A DNA stretch of 64,000 bases from positions 155,508 to 219,507 of the forward strand of contig NZ_BROC01000001.1 of NCBI RefSeq assembly GCF_024345205.1, written 5' to 3'. Both the position numbers and the translations under genes were made by a program. Numbering within the stretch: position 1 is the first letter of the stretch; every line of letters starts with the position of its first letter. The notes under the pieces are model-generated. The model was not told the DNA's origin and ran no database searches. It saw nothing but the letters and a program-made list of their open reading frames with translations. Below, piece by piece: positions 26,201 to 35,934 of the stretch. Origin of the DNA: Lapidilactobacillus luobeiensis. GTDB taxonomy: Bacteria; Bacillota; Bacilli; Lactobacillales; Lactobacillaceae.

Positions 26201-26921
26201 GTCGGATTGGTATTATCAGATCATCGACTACAAATCTGGGCTGAAAAAATTTGATTACACCCGAGTTTACTATGGCTTATCACTCCAATTATTGACCTAC
26301 TTACAAAGTATCCAAAACAATCGTCAAGTCTTGGCATTACCTGCGGCAACCTCGCTCGGCGCATTTTATCTCCACCTTTCCGAACAAAAAATGGCCTACA
26401 AATCCGGGCTTGACGATCCCAATAAACTTTTATTGCAGATCCTTGATGACCATCGCTACAACGGCATCTTGTTGGAAAATACCGAAAGCCAAGCTAAAGA
26501 TCAGACGCCAGAAGGCCATCAAAACAACCAAGATTTTCTGGCCGCGCTTGATCCTGCAAGTCAAAATAAAAAATCCAGCCTTTATCCCCGCGGCTATTCC
26601 AAGAAGAATGGTTATTCAGTAACGGCTGGCAATAGTTTTCCGCGACCACAACTACCTGAATTATTAGCCTACAATCGCTTTTTACTGCAACAGGCGGCTA
26701 CGGAGATCTTTTCGGGCGCTTTGCGGATCGCGCCTTATCGAATCGGCGCTGATGAAACTGGTTTACAATACAGTGATTTTAAAGCCATCATGATGTTTGA
26801 TGCGATGCTACCAGAAAATCGCTATCGTCAATTATTAACGATCGATAAAACCGACTTCCTAGCAAAATTGGCTGAATTCACGCAAAAACAAGCAGAAGGG
26901 CAGGCGCATCTTCATGACTAA
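23292..26921 (+). CDS. rexB: ATP-dependent helicase/nuclease subunit B (RexB, AddB type 2)
   Basis: 1209 aa from GTG 23292 with GGAGGTG upstream. Partner of RexA in the lactic acid bacterial counterpart of AddAB/RecBCD, which processes double-strand breaks for recombination. The C-terminal RecB-type nuclease is visible: GKIDRLDVG, IIDYKSGLKKF and a following QLLTYLQ. The N-terminus (IIYGLQQDDVTGEMY) has no Walker A lysine, and the C-terminal stretch GLQYSDFKAIMMFD sits where AddB type 1 has iron-sulfur cysteines. Both losses are normal for type 2 RexB. It overlaps rexA by 8 bases. Confidence 0.93.
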   Translation: MSLKIIYGLQQDDVTGEMYQQIGHAYQQSPEKQFICLVPNHIKFSSEVQILQAIGAADPQTTSKGIIASSRLQILSFSRLLWYFLRDDPYYQQPQLTKASQAMLLSELLDRERAHFPIFYGERRRMGFLEQLGDQLTELAQGDFSPATLDQAAEKLATQGVPRSTTAKLQELSRIYQLYQTEITSNFVTNEQLLHYLIQQVQQRDFSQYEFFISGFSEFDQQQLALIRTLLQQQATIYLTLYLPTSGERLPYYFASSWRILKQLGYDGLTDFAAADLFPAPNKRISAELQQVEDFWIASNAGQTSQSRQRLSQPNLQVWQADSLTSEVRGVVNYLRQLVALQGYRYRDFLVLAEDLNSYSATIESLFRQNDVPFFSDQQTPMANHPFVVFIRSLLALSQGNFQLTDLFVLLRTELWRPDGQSLADFRQQLDWLENYALAFGLRSYHWLNTTPWQATGPYVKQAQQPATKLTPEQAVQQAAIESLHRFYGQALQQWRTTVAQVTDSADFASELFHFLKKIGVIQQLQQWEQDAVEHADLILAQRPKQTYQAFIALLDDYVQVWGTTPFDLNLFTDLLNAGFNNTEFAQIPATLDAVLVSKLGMVQTQTHRITIILGATRQNLPALSQGQQLIDDQERSLLNRLYSEPGDPQLRQASVESSADLPLRYGNIFFSSSQRLIFTYPAFNDQQGAQELSPYVIRLQDHFQLGDPAYLTDHPQLEPQRSQPALSYAASRAGVIGPLLLLAREAQTKKQPLPADWQAIADLLLTGEASSFYRRLWQSLTYHNVATDLSPENVALIYGDHLFSSVSQLESYYTNPYEFFLKYGLRLRPRQQFALNSADTGTYFHDYLDHFLKAVATIGQPLDQLSKADLLTITKQIQQTLANDPAYQLLNGPGQMHYFAKRLAQTSAFMANVIQKQAAHSFLYPAKTEIQFGQIEGDGQLPALEFTLPGKQKLSVRGKIDRLDVGQWGSDWYYQIIDYKSGLKKFDYTRVYYGLSLQLLTYLQSIQNNRQVLALPAATSLGAFYLHLSEQKMAYKSGLDDPNKLLLQILDDHRYNGILLENTESQAKDQTPEGHQNNQDFLAALDPASQNKKSSLYPRGYSKKNGYSVTAGNSFPRPQLPELLAYNRFLLQQAATEIFSGALRIAPYRIGADETGLQYSDFKAIMMFDAMLPENRYRQLLTIDKTDFLAKLAEFTQKQAEGQAHLHD

Positions 26922-29900
26922 TTTCACGCCCCAACAACAGGCGGCGATCGACCATCATGGGCACGATATCCTAGTTTCGGCATCGGCAGGCTCTGGTAAA
27001 ACAACGGTCCTAGTGGAACGTTTGATCACCGAGATCTTGCAACAGGGGACTGATCTGGATCAACTTTTGGTCGTAACTTTTACGGACGCCGCCGCCGCGG
27101 AGATGCAGGCGCGGATCCGCAAAGCGCTAGAGAATGAACTTGGTCGGACCAGTGATCCGCAGCAGCAACAACGCTTACGCAAACAACTTAATTTGTTAGC
27201 GGCAGCGCAGATCAGTACATTACACGCTTTTTGCTTGCAAGTGATCCATAAATTTTATTATTTGCTGGATCTTGACCCTAGTTTTCGCTTACTGACCGAT
27301 GATACAGAACGTCAACTTTTAATGGAGAAGGTTTGGGGTGATTTACGCGATCACCATTATGATGCAGATGATCCAGACTTTTTCGCATTGGCGGATCAAT
27401 TCGGCAATGACCGTTCCGATGATGGCTTGACCCAAACCATTTTCCAACTTTATTATTTTGCGATCACCCGTCCGGAAACGAGCCAATGGTTGCAACGGCT
27501 ACCAACCGATTATCAAATCGAGACGACCGTCGATAGTAGCCCATTTTTCCAAAAATGGCTGACGCCGTACTTACGGCAACGTTGTCAACAACTTCAGCAG
27601 CAGTTCATTGTCTTGATCCAAACGGCAACACCGATCATCAAGGCTGAAGTCGTCACGGAACCAGCACAGGCAAGCTTGACCGCTTTGACTACATTATTGG
27701 CCCAGTCCCAGACGACTTATTTGCAATTTAAAGAATGCCTACAAGGTCTGCAATTGCCTGCTCGCTTTATGAAAACTTTGAAGAAAAATGGCGAAGTGAT
27801 CACCACTGATGAAACCGAAACACGCCTAGCTGTCAGTCGCCAATTACAAGTGTTGCGTGATGACTTAAAAGATTTTCGCAGTGATTTTTTCGAATTACCT
27901 GAGGCACAGATCATTGCCGGTCAAAAAGCGACCCAAACAGTCGTCGCGCACTTGGCTGAGATCACCAGTGAGTTTATTACGGCCTATCAAAACGAGAAAT
28001 TACGGCTTAAAGCACTGGATTTTAACGATTTGGAACAATTGACTTGGCAGTTACTGACTTATCAAGATCCTAATGACCAGACTCGGCCAGTTCGTGATTA
28101 TTATCAACAGCGTTTCCATGAGGTCATGGTTGACGAATATCAAGATATCAATCCGTTACAAGAAGCGATTTTACAAACGGTTTCCCGGCGAGATCCAGGT
28201 AATCTATTCATGGTCGGTGATGTTAAACAGTCGATCTATGGGTTTCGCCAAGCCGATCCGCGCAAATTTTTAGACAAATATACAGCCTTCAAAGCCACGG
28301 ATGAACCTGGTGAACGAATTATTTTAGCGGAAAATTTTCGCTCTGCGGAAAATATCAATGCCAGCACGAATTTTATTTTTGAGCAGTTGATGCACCATGA
28401 TCTGGCCGAGTTGGACTATGATGAGGACGCTCAACTCAAAACGGGATCAACGGCTTATCCTGAGGACCTGCCCACTGATACCGAACTTCATCTTTTTGAA
28501 ACTAAGACGGTGGAACAACCAGAAACCGCTCTTGAGGACAGTGATTCAGTAAGTGCTGAAGCCCTAGCTGCGTTTGATAAAAAGGCGGCGACGATCCAGA
28601 TCTTAGGGCGCCGGATCCGTCAAATGCATGATGCTGGTTATCCGATCTGTGACGGGCCAGATCAACCATTGCGTCCAATGGCTTATCGCGATGTTGCGAT
28701 CTTGGTGCCGACTCGGGCGAACAACCTGGAGATCGTCAATCAACTGACGGAGCTAGGCGTGCCAGTTTATGTACAAGATGCCAACGATTATTTTCAAACA
28801 ACGGAGATCCAAGTCATGTTGGCACTATTGACTTTGATCAATAATCCGGAACAGGATATCCCCTTGGTCGCAGTTTTGCGGTCACCGATCGCGGGGTTCA
28901 ACGAAAATGAATTGGCTAGGATCCGTGGTCAGCAACGCACCGGTAATTTCTATCATGCGCTCCAGGCCATGGCCGCTGTTGCTGCCACCGCTGAAAATAC
29001 CGTCCCAGAAACGCCAGCTAGGCTGAGCGAGCTGACTAAAAAATGCCAGCAATTTCTAGCGCAACTGACAAGTTTCCGCGATTACAGCACGCAGCATAGT
29101 ATCGCGGAACTGATCTGGACGATCTATCAGAAGACCGGCTATTTGGATTATGTTGGCGGGATGCCCGGAGGCCTACAACGGTCAATGAATCTTCATGCCT
29201 TATATCAGCGTGCTTTTGCTTATGAACAGTCGAGTTTCAAAGGATTGTATCAATTCATCGCGTTTATTGAACAGATGCAGACTCATGATCAGGATCTGGC
29301 TCAAGCGCAGGTCGGGGATGCCGATCAAGACGCAGTTCGGTTAATGACGATCCATGGTAGTAAAGGATTGGAGTTTCCGATCGTTTGTTTATATGACCTA
29401 GATCATGGTTTCAATAATAGTGACTACACCAAAAACGCGATCGTCCTTGATGGTCGCTTAGGTCTGGGGACTAAGTATTTTGATCCTGAGACTCGGATCA
29501 AATATCCAACGTTGATCGATACTTTTATCCGCCGACAACGGCAGCAGGCCAGTATTTCTGAAGAAATGCGGAAGCTTTATGTTGCTTTGACCCGCGCTAA
29601 GCAGAAATTGATCTTGGTGGGGTCGATCAGTAATTGGTCCGAGACTTTGGCCAAATATGAAAATCCGGCCTTAGAACAGCAACAACTACTCCCCATAACC
29701 TTACGGGATCCAAGTAAATTACGCGATTTTTTGAGTATGATCTTGCCGGCGGTTTTGCGGGCCCCCCAACTGGCGATCACCGGTGGTAGCGAACAAACTG
29801 ATAGTCAGGCCAAAATCGCCGGAAATGGCGCTAAATATTTGATCCATCTTTACCAAGCGCCTGAGTTATTACGATCATTACCAGCGGCGTCGGACACAAC

Positions 29901-30744
29901 GCGGGCAACTACAGCGCCAGCACCACTAGATACTAAATTACGCTCGACCGTCCAAACTTTGTTGGATTTCGAATATCCTCACCAGTCAGCCACGCAGACC
30001 ACCGCCTATCAATCTGTTTCGGAGATCAAGCAGGCCTTTACAGATCCGGATCAATTTCGGCTTAGTTTTCTACCGCTTGCTGGGCAACAAACTGCTCCAC
30101 GACCTTTACCAGCCGGGCAACTCGGGGCAGATAATGACCGCTTACCTGGTCGGTTTTTAGCGCAAGATTTCCCGGAGCCGGCCTTCTTGGCGACTGATCA
30201 GGCCGTCACTGGTGCCCAAATCGGAACAGCGACCCATCTCTTGTTGCAGCGCGTTGAGCTGCGCCGCCCACTGACCTTGACCTACCTAGAGGAGTTACGC
30301 CGATCACTAGTGACTGCCGGACTGATTTTACCAGCAGTTGCAGCCAAGATCGAACTTCAGTCTGTCCAAACGTTTTTCAGCACTGAACTGGGGCAACAGT
30401 TACAAGATCCCCAAAATCAGGTTTTTCGCGAGGTGCCGTTTTCTTTATTATTGCCGGCGCAAGCGATTTTCGAGATGCCTGATGAACCGGATATTCAAAA
30501 TCTATTGGTTCATGGTATTATGGATGGGTACGTCATCACCCCAGAGCAAGTTTTATTGTTTGATTACAAAACAGATCATTTGCCTACGGGGGCGACCCAG
30601 ACGGCTAAATTGACGACGCTTATCGCCAAATATCAAGGGCAGTTGAATCTTTACGCAGAGGCCTTGAGCAATATTTTGCAACGGCCGATCGCCCATAAGT
30701 ATTTATATTTTCTCAGTAACAACCAACTGATCGATCTAGCCTGA
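26914..30744 (+). CDS. rexA: ATP-dependent helicase/nuclease subunit A (RexA/AddA)
   Basis: 1276 aa UvrD-type helicase plus nuclease. Walker A ASAGSGKTT at about 23-31; motif II VDEYQDINPLQ; motif III GDVKQSIYGFRQADP; motif V MTIHGSKGLEFP; motif VI YVALTRAKQKL. The C-terminal nuclease has ATHLLLQR, HGIMDGYV, LFDYKTDHL and YQGQLNLYAEAL. All motor and nuclease residues look intact. Its start lies inside the rexB end. After its stop come two palindromic repeat units before dinG. Confidence 0.95.
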   Translation: MTNFTPQQQAAIDHHGHDILVSASAGSGKTTVLVERLITEILQQGTDLDQLLVVTFTDAAAAEMQARIRKALENELGRTSDPQQQQRLRKQLNLLAAAQISTLHAFCLQVIHKFYYLLDLDPSFRLLTDDTERQLLMEKVWGDLRDHHYDADDPDFFALADQFGNDRSDDGLTQTIFQLYYFAITRPETSQWLQRLPTDYQIETTVDSSPFFQKWLTPYLRQRCQQLQQQFIVLIQTATPIIKAEVVTEPAQASLTALTTLLAQSQTTYLQFKECLQGLQLPARFMKTLKKNGEVITTDETETRLAVSRQLQVLRDDLKDFRSDFFELPEAQIIAGQKATQTVVAHLAEITSEFITAYQNEKLRLKALDFNDLEQLTWQLLTYQDPNDQTRPVRDYYQQRFHEVMVDEYQDINPLQEAILQTVSRRDPGNLFMVGDVKQSIYGFRQADPRKFLDKYTAFKATDEPGERIILAENFRSAENINASTNFIFEQLMHHDLAELDYDEDAQLKTGSTAYPEDLPTDTELHLFETKTVEQPETALEDSDSVSAEALAAFDKKAATIQILGRRIRQMHDAGYPICDGPDQPLRPMAYRDVAILVPTRANNLEIVNQLTELGVPVYVQDANDYFQTTEIQVMLALLTLINNPEQDIPLVAVLRSPIAGFNENELARIRGQQRTGNFYHALQAMAAVAATAENTVPETPARLSELTKKCQQFLAQLTSFRDYSTQHSIAELIWTIYQKTGYLDYVGGMPGGLQRSMNLHALYQRAFAYEQSSFKGLYQFIAFIEQMQTHDQDLAQAQVGDADQDAVRLMTIHGSKGLEFPIVCLYDLDHGFNNSDYTKNAIVLDGRLGLGTKYFDPETRIKYPTLIDTFIRRQRQQASISEEMRKLYVALTRAKQKLILVGSISNWSETLAKYENPALEQQQLLPITLRDPSKLRDFLSMILPAVLRAPQLAITGGSEQTDSQAKIAGNGAKYLIHLYQAPELLRSLPAASDTTRATTAPAPLDTKLRSTVQTLLDFEYPHQSATQTTAYQSVSEIKQAFTDPDQFRLSFLPLAGQQTAPRPLPAGQLGADNDRLPGRFLAQDFPEPAFLATDQAVTGAQIGTATHLLLQRVELRRPLTLTYLEELRRSLVTAGLILPAVAAKIELQSVQTFFSTELGQQLQDPQNQVFREVPFSLLLPAQAIFEMPDEPDIQNLLVHGIMDGYVITPEQVLLFDYKTDHLPTGATQTAKLTTLIAKYQGQLNLYAEALSNILQRPIAHKYLYFLSNNQLIDLA

Positions 30745-30781
30745 TCATCGCCGTTGCCTTTCTAAGGGTAACAGGCGCGGC

Positions 30782-30909
30782 GATTTGAAACGTGTTTCGC
30801 GCAACTGACTTCTGTGCTTAGCTACGCAATTATTTCGGAAGCGAAGTGCTGCTTCCAAAAGCAATCGCTAGGCTAATGCTCGAAGTCAACCCGTTGTGCT
30901 GCGCACTCT
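30782..30909. repeat. Palindromic repeat unit 1 of a tandem pair
   Basis: A 128-bp unit starting GATTTGAAACGTG and ending GCACTCT. The centre is GGAAGC-gaagtgct-GCTTCC, with outer arms (TTAGCTACG and the CTAGGCTAA block) also partly complementary. It is nearly identical to the next unit. Confidence 0.85.
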
Positions 30910-31038
30910 GATTTGAAACGTGCTCCGCACAACTGACTTCTGTGCTTAGCTACGCAATTGTTTCGGAAGCGAAGTGCTGCTTCCAAAAGCAATCGCTAGG
31001 CTAATGCTCGAAGTCAACCCGTTGTGTTGCGCACTCTG
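30910..31038. repeat. Palindromic repeat unit 2 of a tandem pair
   Basis: Direct copy of the preceding unit, differing at only a few bases in the part before the centre. It ends just before the dinG ribosome site. Near-identity suggests recent duplication or gene conversion. Confidence 0.85.
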
Positions 31039-31064
31039 AGTAAAAAATGAATGGAGGTGGTTTG

Positions 31065-33824
31065 TTGAGTGGACAAGATTTTGCGGTGGTCGATTTAGAA
31101 ACGACGGGCACACAACGGGGTGTTGGCAATCGAATCATTCAATTCGGTTGCGCGATCGTTCATGAACGACAGATCACAGAACATATTTCGCTGACTTTGA
31201 ACCCCCAACGTGAGGTCCCGGTGGAGATCTTACAATTGACGCAACTTGATCCCAAGGCGCTTTTGCGCGCGCCGACCTTCAAGGAGGTCGCCACCACTTT
31301 ACAACAACTTTTAAAAAATAAGATCTTTGTCGCTCACAACGTTAACTTCGATCTTCCTTTTCTGAATGAGGCCTTCCAAGAGATCGGGTTACCTCCCTTG
31401 CAGGTCACGGCGATCGATACGGTTGAATTGGCTCAGATCATGTTGCCTCAAGCGGCTAGTTATCGACTTCAAGACCTGAGTGGTTATTTGAATATTACCC
31501 ACAAACACCCGCATCAGGCTGATAGTGACGCGATTGCCACAGCAAAGATCTTGTTATTACTATTGAAACGGATCGATCAGGTCCCAGGAGTAGTTTTAGG
31601 TCAACTGAGTCACCTAGGCGGCTATTTAAGTCGGGAAACGGGAACCGTATTTTCGCGAGCTTATCAACATCGCCGCGATCAGGCCTTGCCAGCACATCTG
31701 ATCCAAGTCGGTGATCTGGTTTTACGTCGACCAGCGGCAGTAACACCAGCACACGAATGGCTTGGGCATGATGATTATCCAGAAACTTTCATGGCCAAAA
31801 TGCAGCAGTGGGGGCGGTTGTTGCGTCCGCGACAAAGCCAATTCAAAATGATGGATTTTATCCAGCAACACCGGCATAATCCTGCTGGTCGACCATTAGT
31901 CATTGAAGCGCCTACGGGTATCGGTAAATCACTAGGCTATCTATTACCGCTCTCATATCAGCTCAGCTCAGCAGCGATGACCACGACCCGTTTGGTGATC
32001 ACGACTTCGACCACAGTCCTTCAAAATCAACTTTATCGTCAGGCAATCCCACTATTGAATGATCTCCGCCAGCCACATTTTTCAGCCGCGATCTTGAAAA
32101 GTTCTAGTCATTATGTCGATCTGGACCGATTCACGACTTACTTACGGCAAGGCCAACAAAATCGCGGAACGGTCGTGAACGAGATGCGGCTCTTGATTTG
32201 GTTGACGCAAACTCGGACTGGTGATTTGGATGAGCTGCAAATGACGAATTATGATACGGCCTTTTTCCAAGGAATCAATCATTTGCCGCAATTAGTCGCA
32301 AGTAGCATTTACGCTAAAGTCGATTTCTGGCGGCGGATCTGTGATCAAGCGGCTACCGCAGACATTACGATCACGAACAACGCCTATTTGGCCCAACATC
32401 TATCAGAATTTGCGCCTGAGCAAACGATGCTGGTCATTGATGAGGCCCAACATTTCGCAGATGATCTGACGAATAGTTCGCATCATTATTTCTCCGTGAT
32501 GCGCTTGGTCAGCTGGGCCCGGCAAGCGACCGAATTGCTCCACACTTTGATCGATAATAACGAGGTGGAGCCTACCCTGGAGCAAAGCTATCTTTGGTTG
32601 ACAGAGATCCGTTCATTGTTGGCTCAATTCCAGCAAGAACTTCTGACCTTGAACGATTGTATCCTGATGTTGGCCCATGAAAACTATATTACCCGACCGA
32701 TCTATCTTGACTTAGCGACTGTTCCTGAAGAACGGACGGCCTTGACCACAGTCTTGCGCCAAGTCAGTCATGCCCTAGATCAATATTTGGAAGCCAGTTT
32801 TAGTTTAGAAACGAATTTCAACGCTAGCCAAATGCAAAGTAATACCCGTCAAAAAGTCAATGATTGGCAACGGTTGAATACCAAGTTAGAACGCGGATTA
32901 GATCAGCTAGAAGATGCGCAAACTCATTTACAAGATCAGTCATTTTCAGAGTTCGGTTTTTACCTAGACCTTGATGACGACGGGATCAATTATCGTTTCA
33001 ATTGGTTAGCGCGGTCCCATCGTACGATTCGCTTAGCCTTGGATCAACAATTCCCGCAGCAAATTTATACCGGCGCTTCATTGGCCGTTGGGACGAGTTT
33101 CACCTATTTCCTGAAACAATTGCGCTATCAACGTGATCAACTCGACCTATTACAATTACCATCGCCATTCGATTATGGTCGTAAAGCCGAATTAGTAACG
33201 CCAGCGACGACTTTCTCACCATCAGAGAACGGCGCTGATTATGATCATTGGTTGGTCGCGGTCATTCTGCCGATCCTCCGAAAAACTAGCGTACAGACCT
33301 TGATCCTCTTCAACTCATTAGCCAGTGTAAAAAATGTTTACTATCCGCTGCAACGTGCGCTAGGGGGAAAACGCGAGATCATGGCCCAAGGGATCACCGG
33401 GAGCAATGATAAAATCGCCAAGCGTTTCCGCTTCACTAATAATGGAATCTTATTAGGGTCTCAAAGTTTCTGGGAAGGCGTTGATTTTCCGGGCCAACAG
33501 CTATCCTTATTGATCATTACCCGGATCCCGTTTGAGTCACCTAAAAATCCTTTGACTAATTATCGCCAGCACCGCTTGGCGAGCAGTGGGCAAGGCCAGC
33601 CTTTCTGGGACGATGCCTTACCTCGCGCTGTCCTCAAATTGAAACAGGGGTTTGGCCGTTTGATCCGCTCGGAAGAAGATCATGGTCTGGTCCTGGTTTT
33701 GGATGAGCGGATCAATCAAAGCAGTTACGCGGGAATCATTCAGCAAGCTTTCCCCGCCCAATTACCGCGCGTCCAATTAGCCAACTCACTCTTAGCCGAT
33801 CATATCCATGATTTTCTCCAGTAG
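31065..33824 (+). CDS. dinG: DinG-family helicase with N-terminal exonuclease domain
   Basis: 919 aa from TTG 31065; GGAGGTGG at 31053-31060 fits this start and not the ATG at 31047. Residues 1-170 form a DnaQ-like DEDDh exonuclease (VVDLETTG, AHNVNFDLPF, HQADSDAIAT). The rest is an XPD/DinG-like helicase with Walker A EAPTGIGKSLGYLLP, the DEAQ box VIDEAQHF, SFWEGVDFPGQQ and GFGRLIRSEEDHG. The Fe-S cysteines of Gram-negative DinG are absent, as in other Firmicutes. Probable role is in repair or RNA-DNA hybrid removal. It begins the conserved block dinG-ypmB-asnS-dnaD-nth. Confidence 0.92.
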   Translation: MSGQDFAVVDLETTGTQRGVGNRIIQFGCAIVHERQITEHISLTLNPQREVPVEILQLTQLDPKALLRAPTFKEVATTLQQLLKNKIFVAHNVNFDLPFLNEAFQEIGLPPLQVTAIDTVELAQIMLPQAASYRLQDLSGYLNITHKHPHQADSDAIATAKILLLLLKRIDQVPGVVLGQLSHLGGYLSRETGTVFSRAYQHRRDQALPAHLIQVGDLVLRRPAAVTPAHEWLGHDDYPETFMAKMQQWGRLLRPRQSQFKMMDFIQQHRHNPAGRPLVIEAPTGIGKSLGYLLPLSYQLSSAAMTTTRLVITTSTTVLQNQLYRQAIPLLNDLRQPHFSAAILKSSSHYVDLDRFTTYLRQGQQNRGTVVNEMRLLIWLTQTRTGDLDELQMTNYDTAFFQGINHLPQLVASSIYAKVDFWRRICDQAATADITITNNAYLAQHLSEFAPEQTMLVIDEAQHFADDLTNSSHHYFSVMRLVSWARQATELLHTLIDNNEVEPTLEQSYLWLTEIRSLLAQFQQELLTLNDCILMLAHENYITRPIYLDLATVPEERTALTTVLRQVSHALDQYLEASFSLETNFNASQMQSNTRQKVNDWQRLNTKLERGLDQLEDAQTHLQDQSFSEFGFYLDLDDDGINYRFNWLARSHRTIRLALDQQFPQQIYTGASLAVGTSFTYFLKQLRYQRDQLDLLQLPSPFDYGRKAELVTPATTFSPSENGADYDHWLVAVILPILRKTSVQTLILFNSLASVKNVYYPLQRALGGKREIMAQGITGSNDKIAKRFRFTNNGILLGSQSFWEGVDFPGQQLSLLIITRIPFESPKNPLTNYRQHRLASSGQGQPFWDDALPRAVLKLKQGFGRLIRSEEDHGLVLVLDERINQSSYAGIIQQAFPAQLPRVQLANSLLADHIHDFLQ

Positions 33825-33967
33825 CGCTCATCAACAAGAAAGAACCAGTCGGGTAAGTTAGAAAATAGTCCTGCGCTGGCATTTTTACCTCAGCAAATGA
33901 TCAAAAAACTCCAGGCAGCAAAAAATCAAGTATTTTTTTGCGAGACGTGGCAATCAGTGGTATTTTT

Positions 33968-33975
33968 GCTATAAT
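33968..33975 (+). promoter_or_regulatory. Extended -10 promoter upstream of ypmB
   Basis: TGCTATAAT places TATAAT at 33970-33975 with an extended -10 TG. No good -35 is seen at the normal distance. It would give a leader of about 100 nt. Confidence 0.5.
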
Positions 33976-34083
33976 TGAAACAGCATCGCGGTAATTTTGC
34001 GACCTAGATCAAGAAAGTTAGTTTTGATCTGGAAAATCGACTATTTTTAGCTGGCCCTAGCGCAGCATTTGAGGAAGTGAAGT

Positions 34084-34560
34084 ATGACTCGACAGCGAAA
34101 ACGAATGATCATTATCAGTGTTTTGACAGCTGTGATCCTGTTGATCGGTTTGTATCTGGCAACAATGATGCCTCGGATCAGCGCGCAACGTCAGACCGAA
34201 GCTATCGCTAAAAAAGCTGGCGATCTGCAACGAACAACGAATTTCACGATTTATCAGCGTCAACAAACCTACTACGCCGTCACTGGTTATGATCAGCAAA
34301 ACAAATTGACCTATGTCGTGGTCAATGGCAAAAGTGGCAAAATCAAAGTCCTTGCTGGTAACAAAGGGCTGACCCAAGGCGAAGTGCGAGCACGGATCCA
34401 AAAGCAAATCGCACCCCGAAAGATCTATGGGATCAATCTCGGTATCGACGCAGGGCGACCTGTTTGGGAAGTCGCGGCTAAGAAACAAAACGGTCAGCTA
34501 AGCTACCGGTTACTAGATTTTTATACAGGTAAAACTGTCGATCTGATCGACAACCTTTAA
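34084..34560 (+). CDS. ypmB: YpmB-like membrane-anchored protein (PepSY/DUF5590)
   Basis: 158 aa. A basic start (MTRQRKRM) and one hydrophobic segment at about 9-27 anchor it in the membrane, with the rest outside. The outer part has two PepSY-like halves (TYYAVTGYDQQNKLTYVVVNGKSG and WEVAAKKQNGQLSYRLLDFYTG, described in parts). Position between dinG and asnS matches Bacillus ypmB. Function unknown. Confidence 0.8.
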   Translation: MTRQRKRMIIISVLTAVILLIGLYLATMMPRISAQRQTEAIAKKAGDLQRTTNFTIYQRQQTYYAVTGYDQQNKLTYVVVNGKSGKIKVLAGNKGLTQGEVRARIQKQIAPRKIYGINLGIDAGRPVWEVAAKKQNGQLSYRLLDFYTGKTVDLIDNL

Positions 34561-34598
34561 GGACATTCTAAGAATAAAAGTTGGGAGAGTTTTTCAAA

Positions 34599-35897
34599 AT
34601 GGTACAAATCATTCGCATCAACGAAGCTAAGGATCATGTCAATGAGGAAGTAAAAATCGGTGTTTGGCTGACCGATAAACGCTCAAGTGGTAAAATCGCA
34701 TTCTTACAATTAAGAGATGGGAGCGCCTTTTTCCAAGGCGTCATCGTTAAAAATAATGTTGCGGCGGCAGTCTTTGAAGCCGCTAAAGAAATGCATCAAG
34801 AGACCAGTTTCTGGGTAACTGGGACGATCCATCAAGATGATCGCTCTCATTTTGGCTATGAGATCGAGATCAGTGATATTGAGATCATTGGCGAAAGTGA
34901 AGATTATCCGATCACGCCCAAAGATCACGGTATCGAGTTCTTACTCGATCATCGTCATTTATGGTTGCGCTCGAAGCGACCATTTGCGATCATGCAGATC
35001 CGTAATGAAATGATCCGCGCGACTTATGAATTTTTCAACAAGGAAGGTTTCATTAAGATCGATCCACCGATCTTAACTGGATCGGCGCCGGAAGGGACTA
35101 CTGAACTGTTCCAAATCGATTATTTTGATCATGACGCTTATTTAAGTCAAAGTGGTCAGCTTTATATGGAAGCTGGCGCTCAAGCCTTTGGGAAAGTCTT
35201 CTCCTTCGGGCCAACTTTCCGGGCAGAAAAATCCAAGACTCGGCGCCATCTGACTGAATTTTGGATGATCGAACCAGAAATGGCCTTTACTCATCAAGAT
35301 GAAAGTTTGGCGGTCCAAGAGAAATATATCGCCTACTTGGTCCAAAGTGTGTTGGATAATTGCGAATATGAACTGCATTTATTAGGCCGTGATCTAGAAA
35401 CACTGAAGAAATATACCAAGCTACCTTATCCGCGGATCAGTTATGATGAAGCAGTCAAAATGTTGCAAGATCATGGTACCGATATCAAGTGGGGCGATGA
35501 CTTCGGCGCACCTGACGAGACTTTCATCTCTGATCAATTTGAACAACCTGTTTTCATTTTGAATTACCCCGTGGCGATCAAACCATTCTATATGAAGAAA
35601 GTCCCTGGTCGTGATGACGTTTATCTTTGCGCCGACCTCTTAGCACCAGAAGGCTATGGTGAGATCATCGGTGGTTCCGAACGGGAAACTGACTATGAGG
35701 TCTTGAAACAACGGATCCTCGACGCCGGACTACATGAAGAGGACTATGACTGGTATTTAGATCTGCGGAAATATGGGAGTACGCCACATTCTGGTTTTGG
35801 CCTAGGCTTTGAACGCGCGATCACTTGGATCTGCAAACTTGACCACCTGCGTGAAGCTATTCCATTCCCACGCATGATCAACCGGATCGAACCATAA
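34599..35897 (+). CDS. asnS: Asparaginyl-tRNA synthetase
   Basis: 432 aa from ATG 34599, with GGGAGAG upstream; a TTG at 34581 would sit before that box. Class IIb synthetase charging tRNA-Asn. N-terminal OB-fold ([20 protein letters not shown]), motif 2 [21 protein letters not shown], written here in parts as FRAEKS and [11 protein letters not shown], and motif 3 [11 protein letters not shown]. In Bacillus and many lactobacilli aspB sits between ypmB and asnS; it is absent here. Confidence 0.95.
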   Translation: MVQIIRINEAKDHVNEEVKIGVWLTDKRSSGKIAFLQLRDGSAFFQGVIVKNNVAAAVFEAAKEMHQETSFWVTGTIHQDDRSHFGYEIEISDIEIIGESEDYPITPKDHGIEFLLDHRHLWLRSKRPFAIMQIRNEMIRATYEFFNKEGFIKIDPPILTGSAPEGTTELFQIDYFDHDAYLSQSGQLYMEAGAQAFGKVFSFGPTFRAEKSKTRRHLTEFWMIEPEMAFTHQDESLAVQEKYIAYLVQSVLDNCEYELHLLGRDLETLKKYTKLPYPRISYDEAVKMLQDHGTDIKWGDDFGAPDETFISDQFEQPVFILNYPVAIKPFYMKKVPGRDDVYLCADLLAPEGYGEIIGGSERETDYEVLKQRILDAGLHEEDYDWYLDLRKYGSTPHSGFGLGFERAITWICKLDHLREAIPFPRMINRIEP

Positions 35898-35934
35898 ACA
35901 CAATCGACACATTAAGAAAAGGAACCGTGATCAA

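Noticed and set aside
23292..26921. Loss of Fe-S cysteines and Walker A in RexB as a novel defect
   Set aside because: Both are normal for the type 2 AddB (RexB) family of lactic acid bacteria.
31047..31064. ATG at 31047 as the dinG start
   Set aside because: The GGAGGTGG box lies downstream of it and fits the TTG at 31065.
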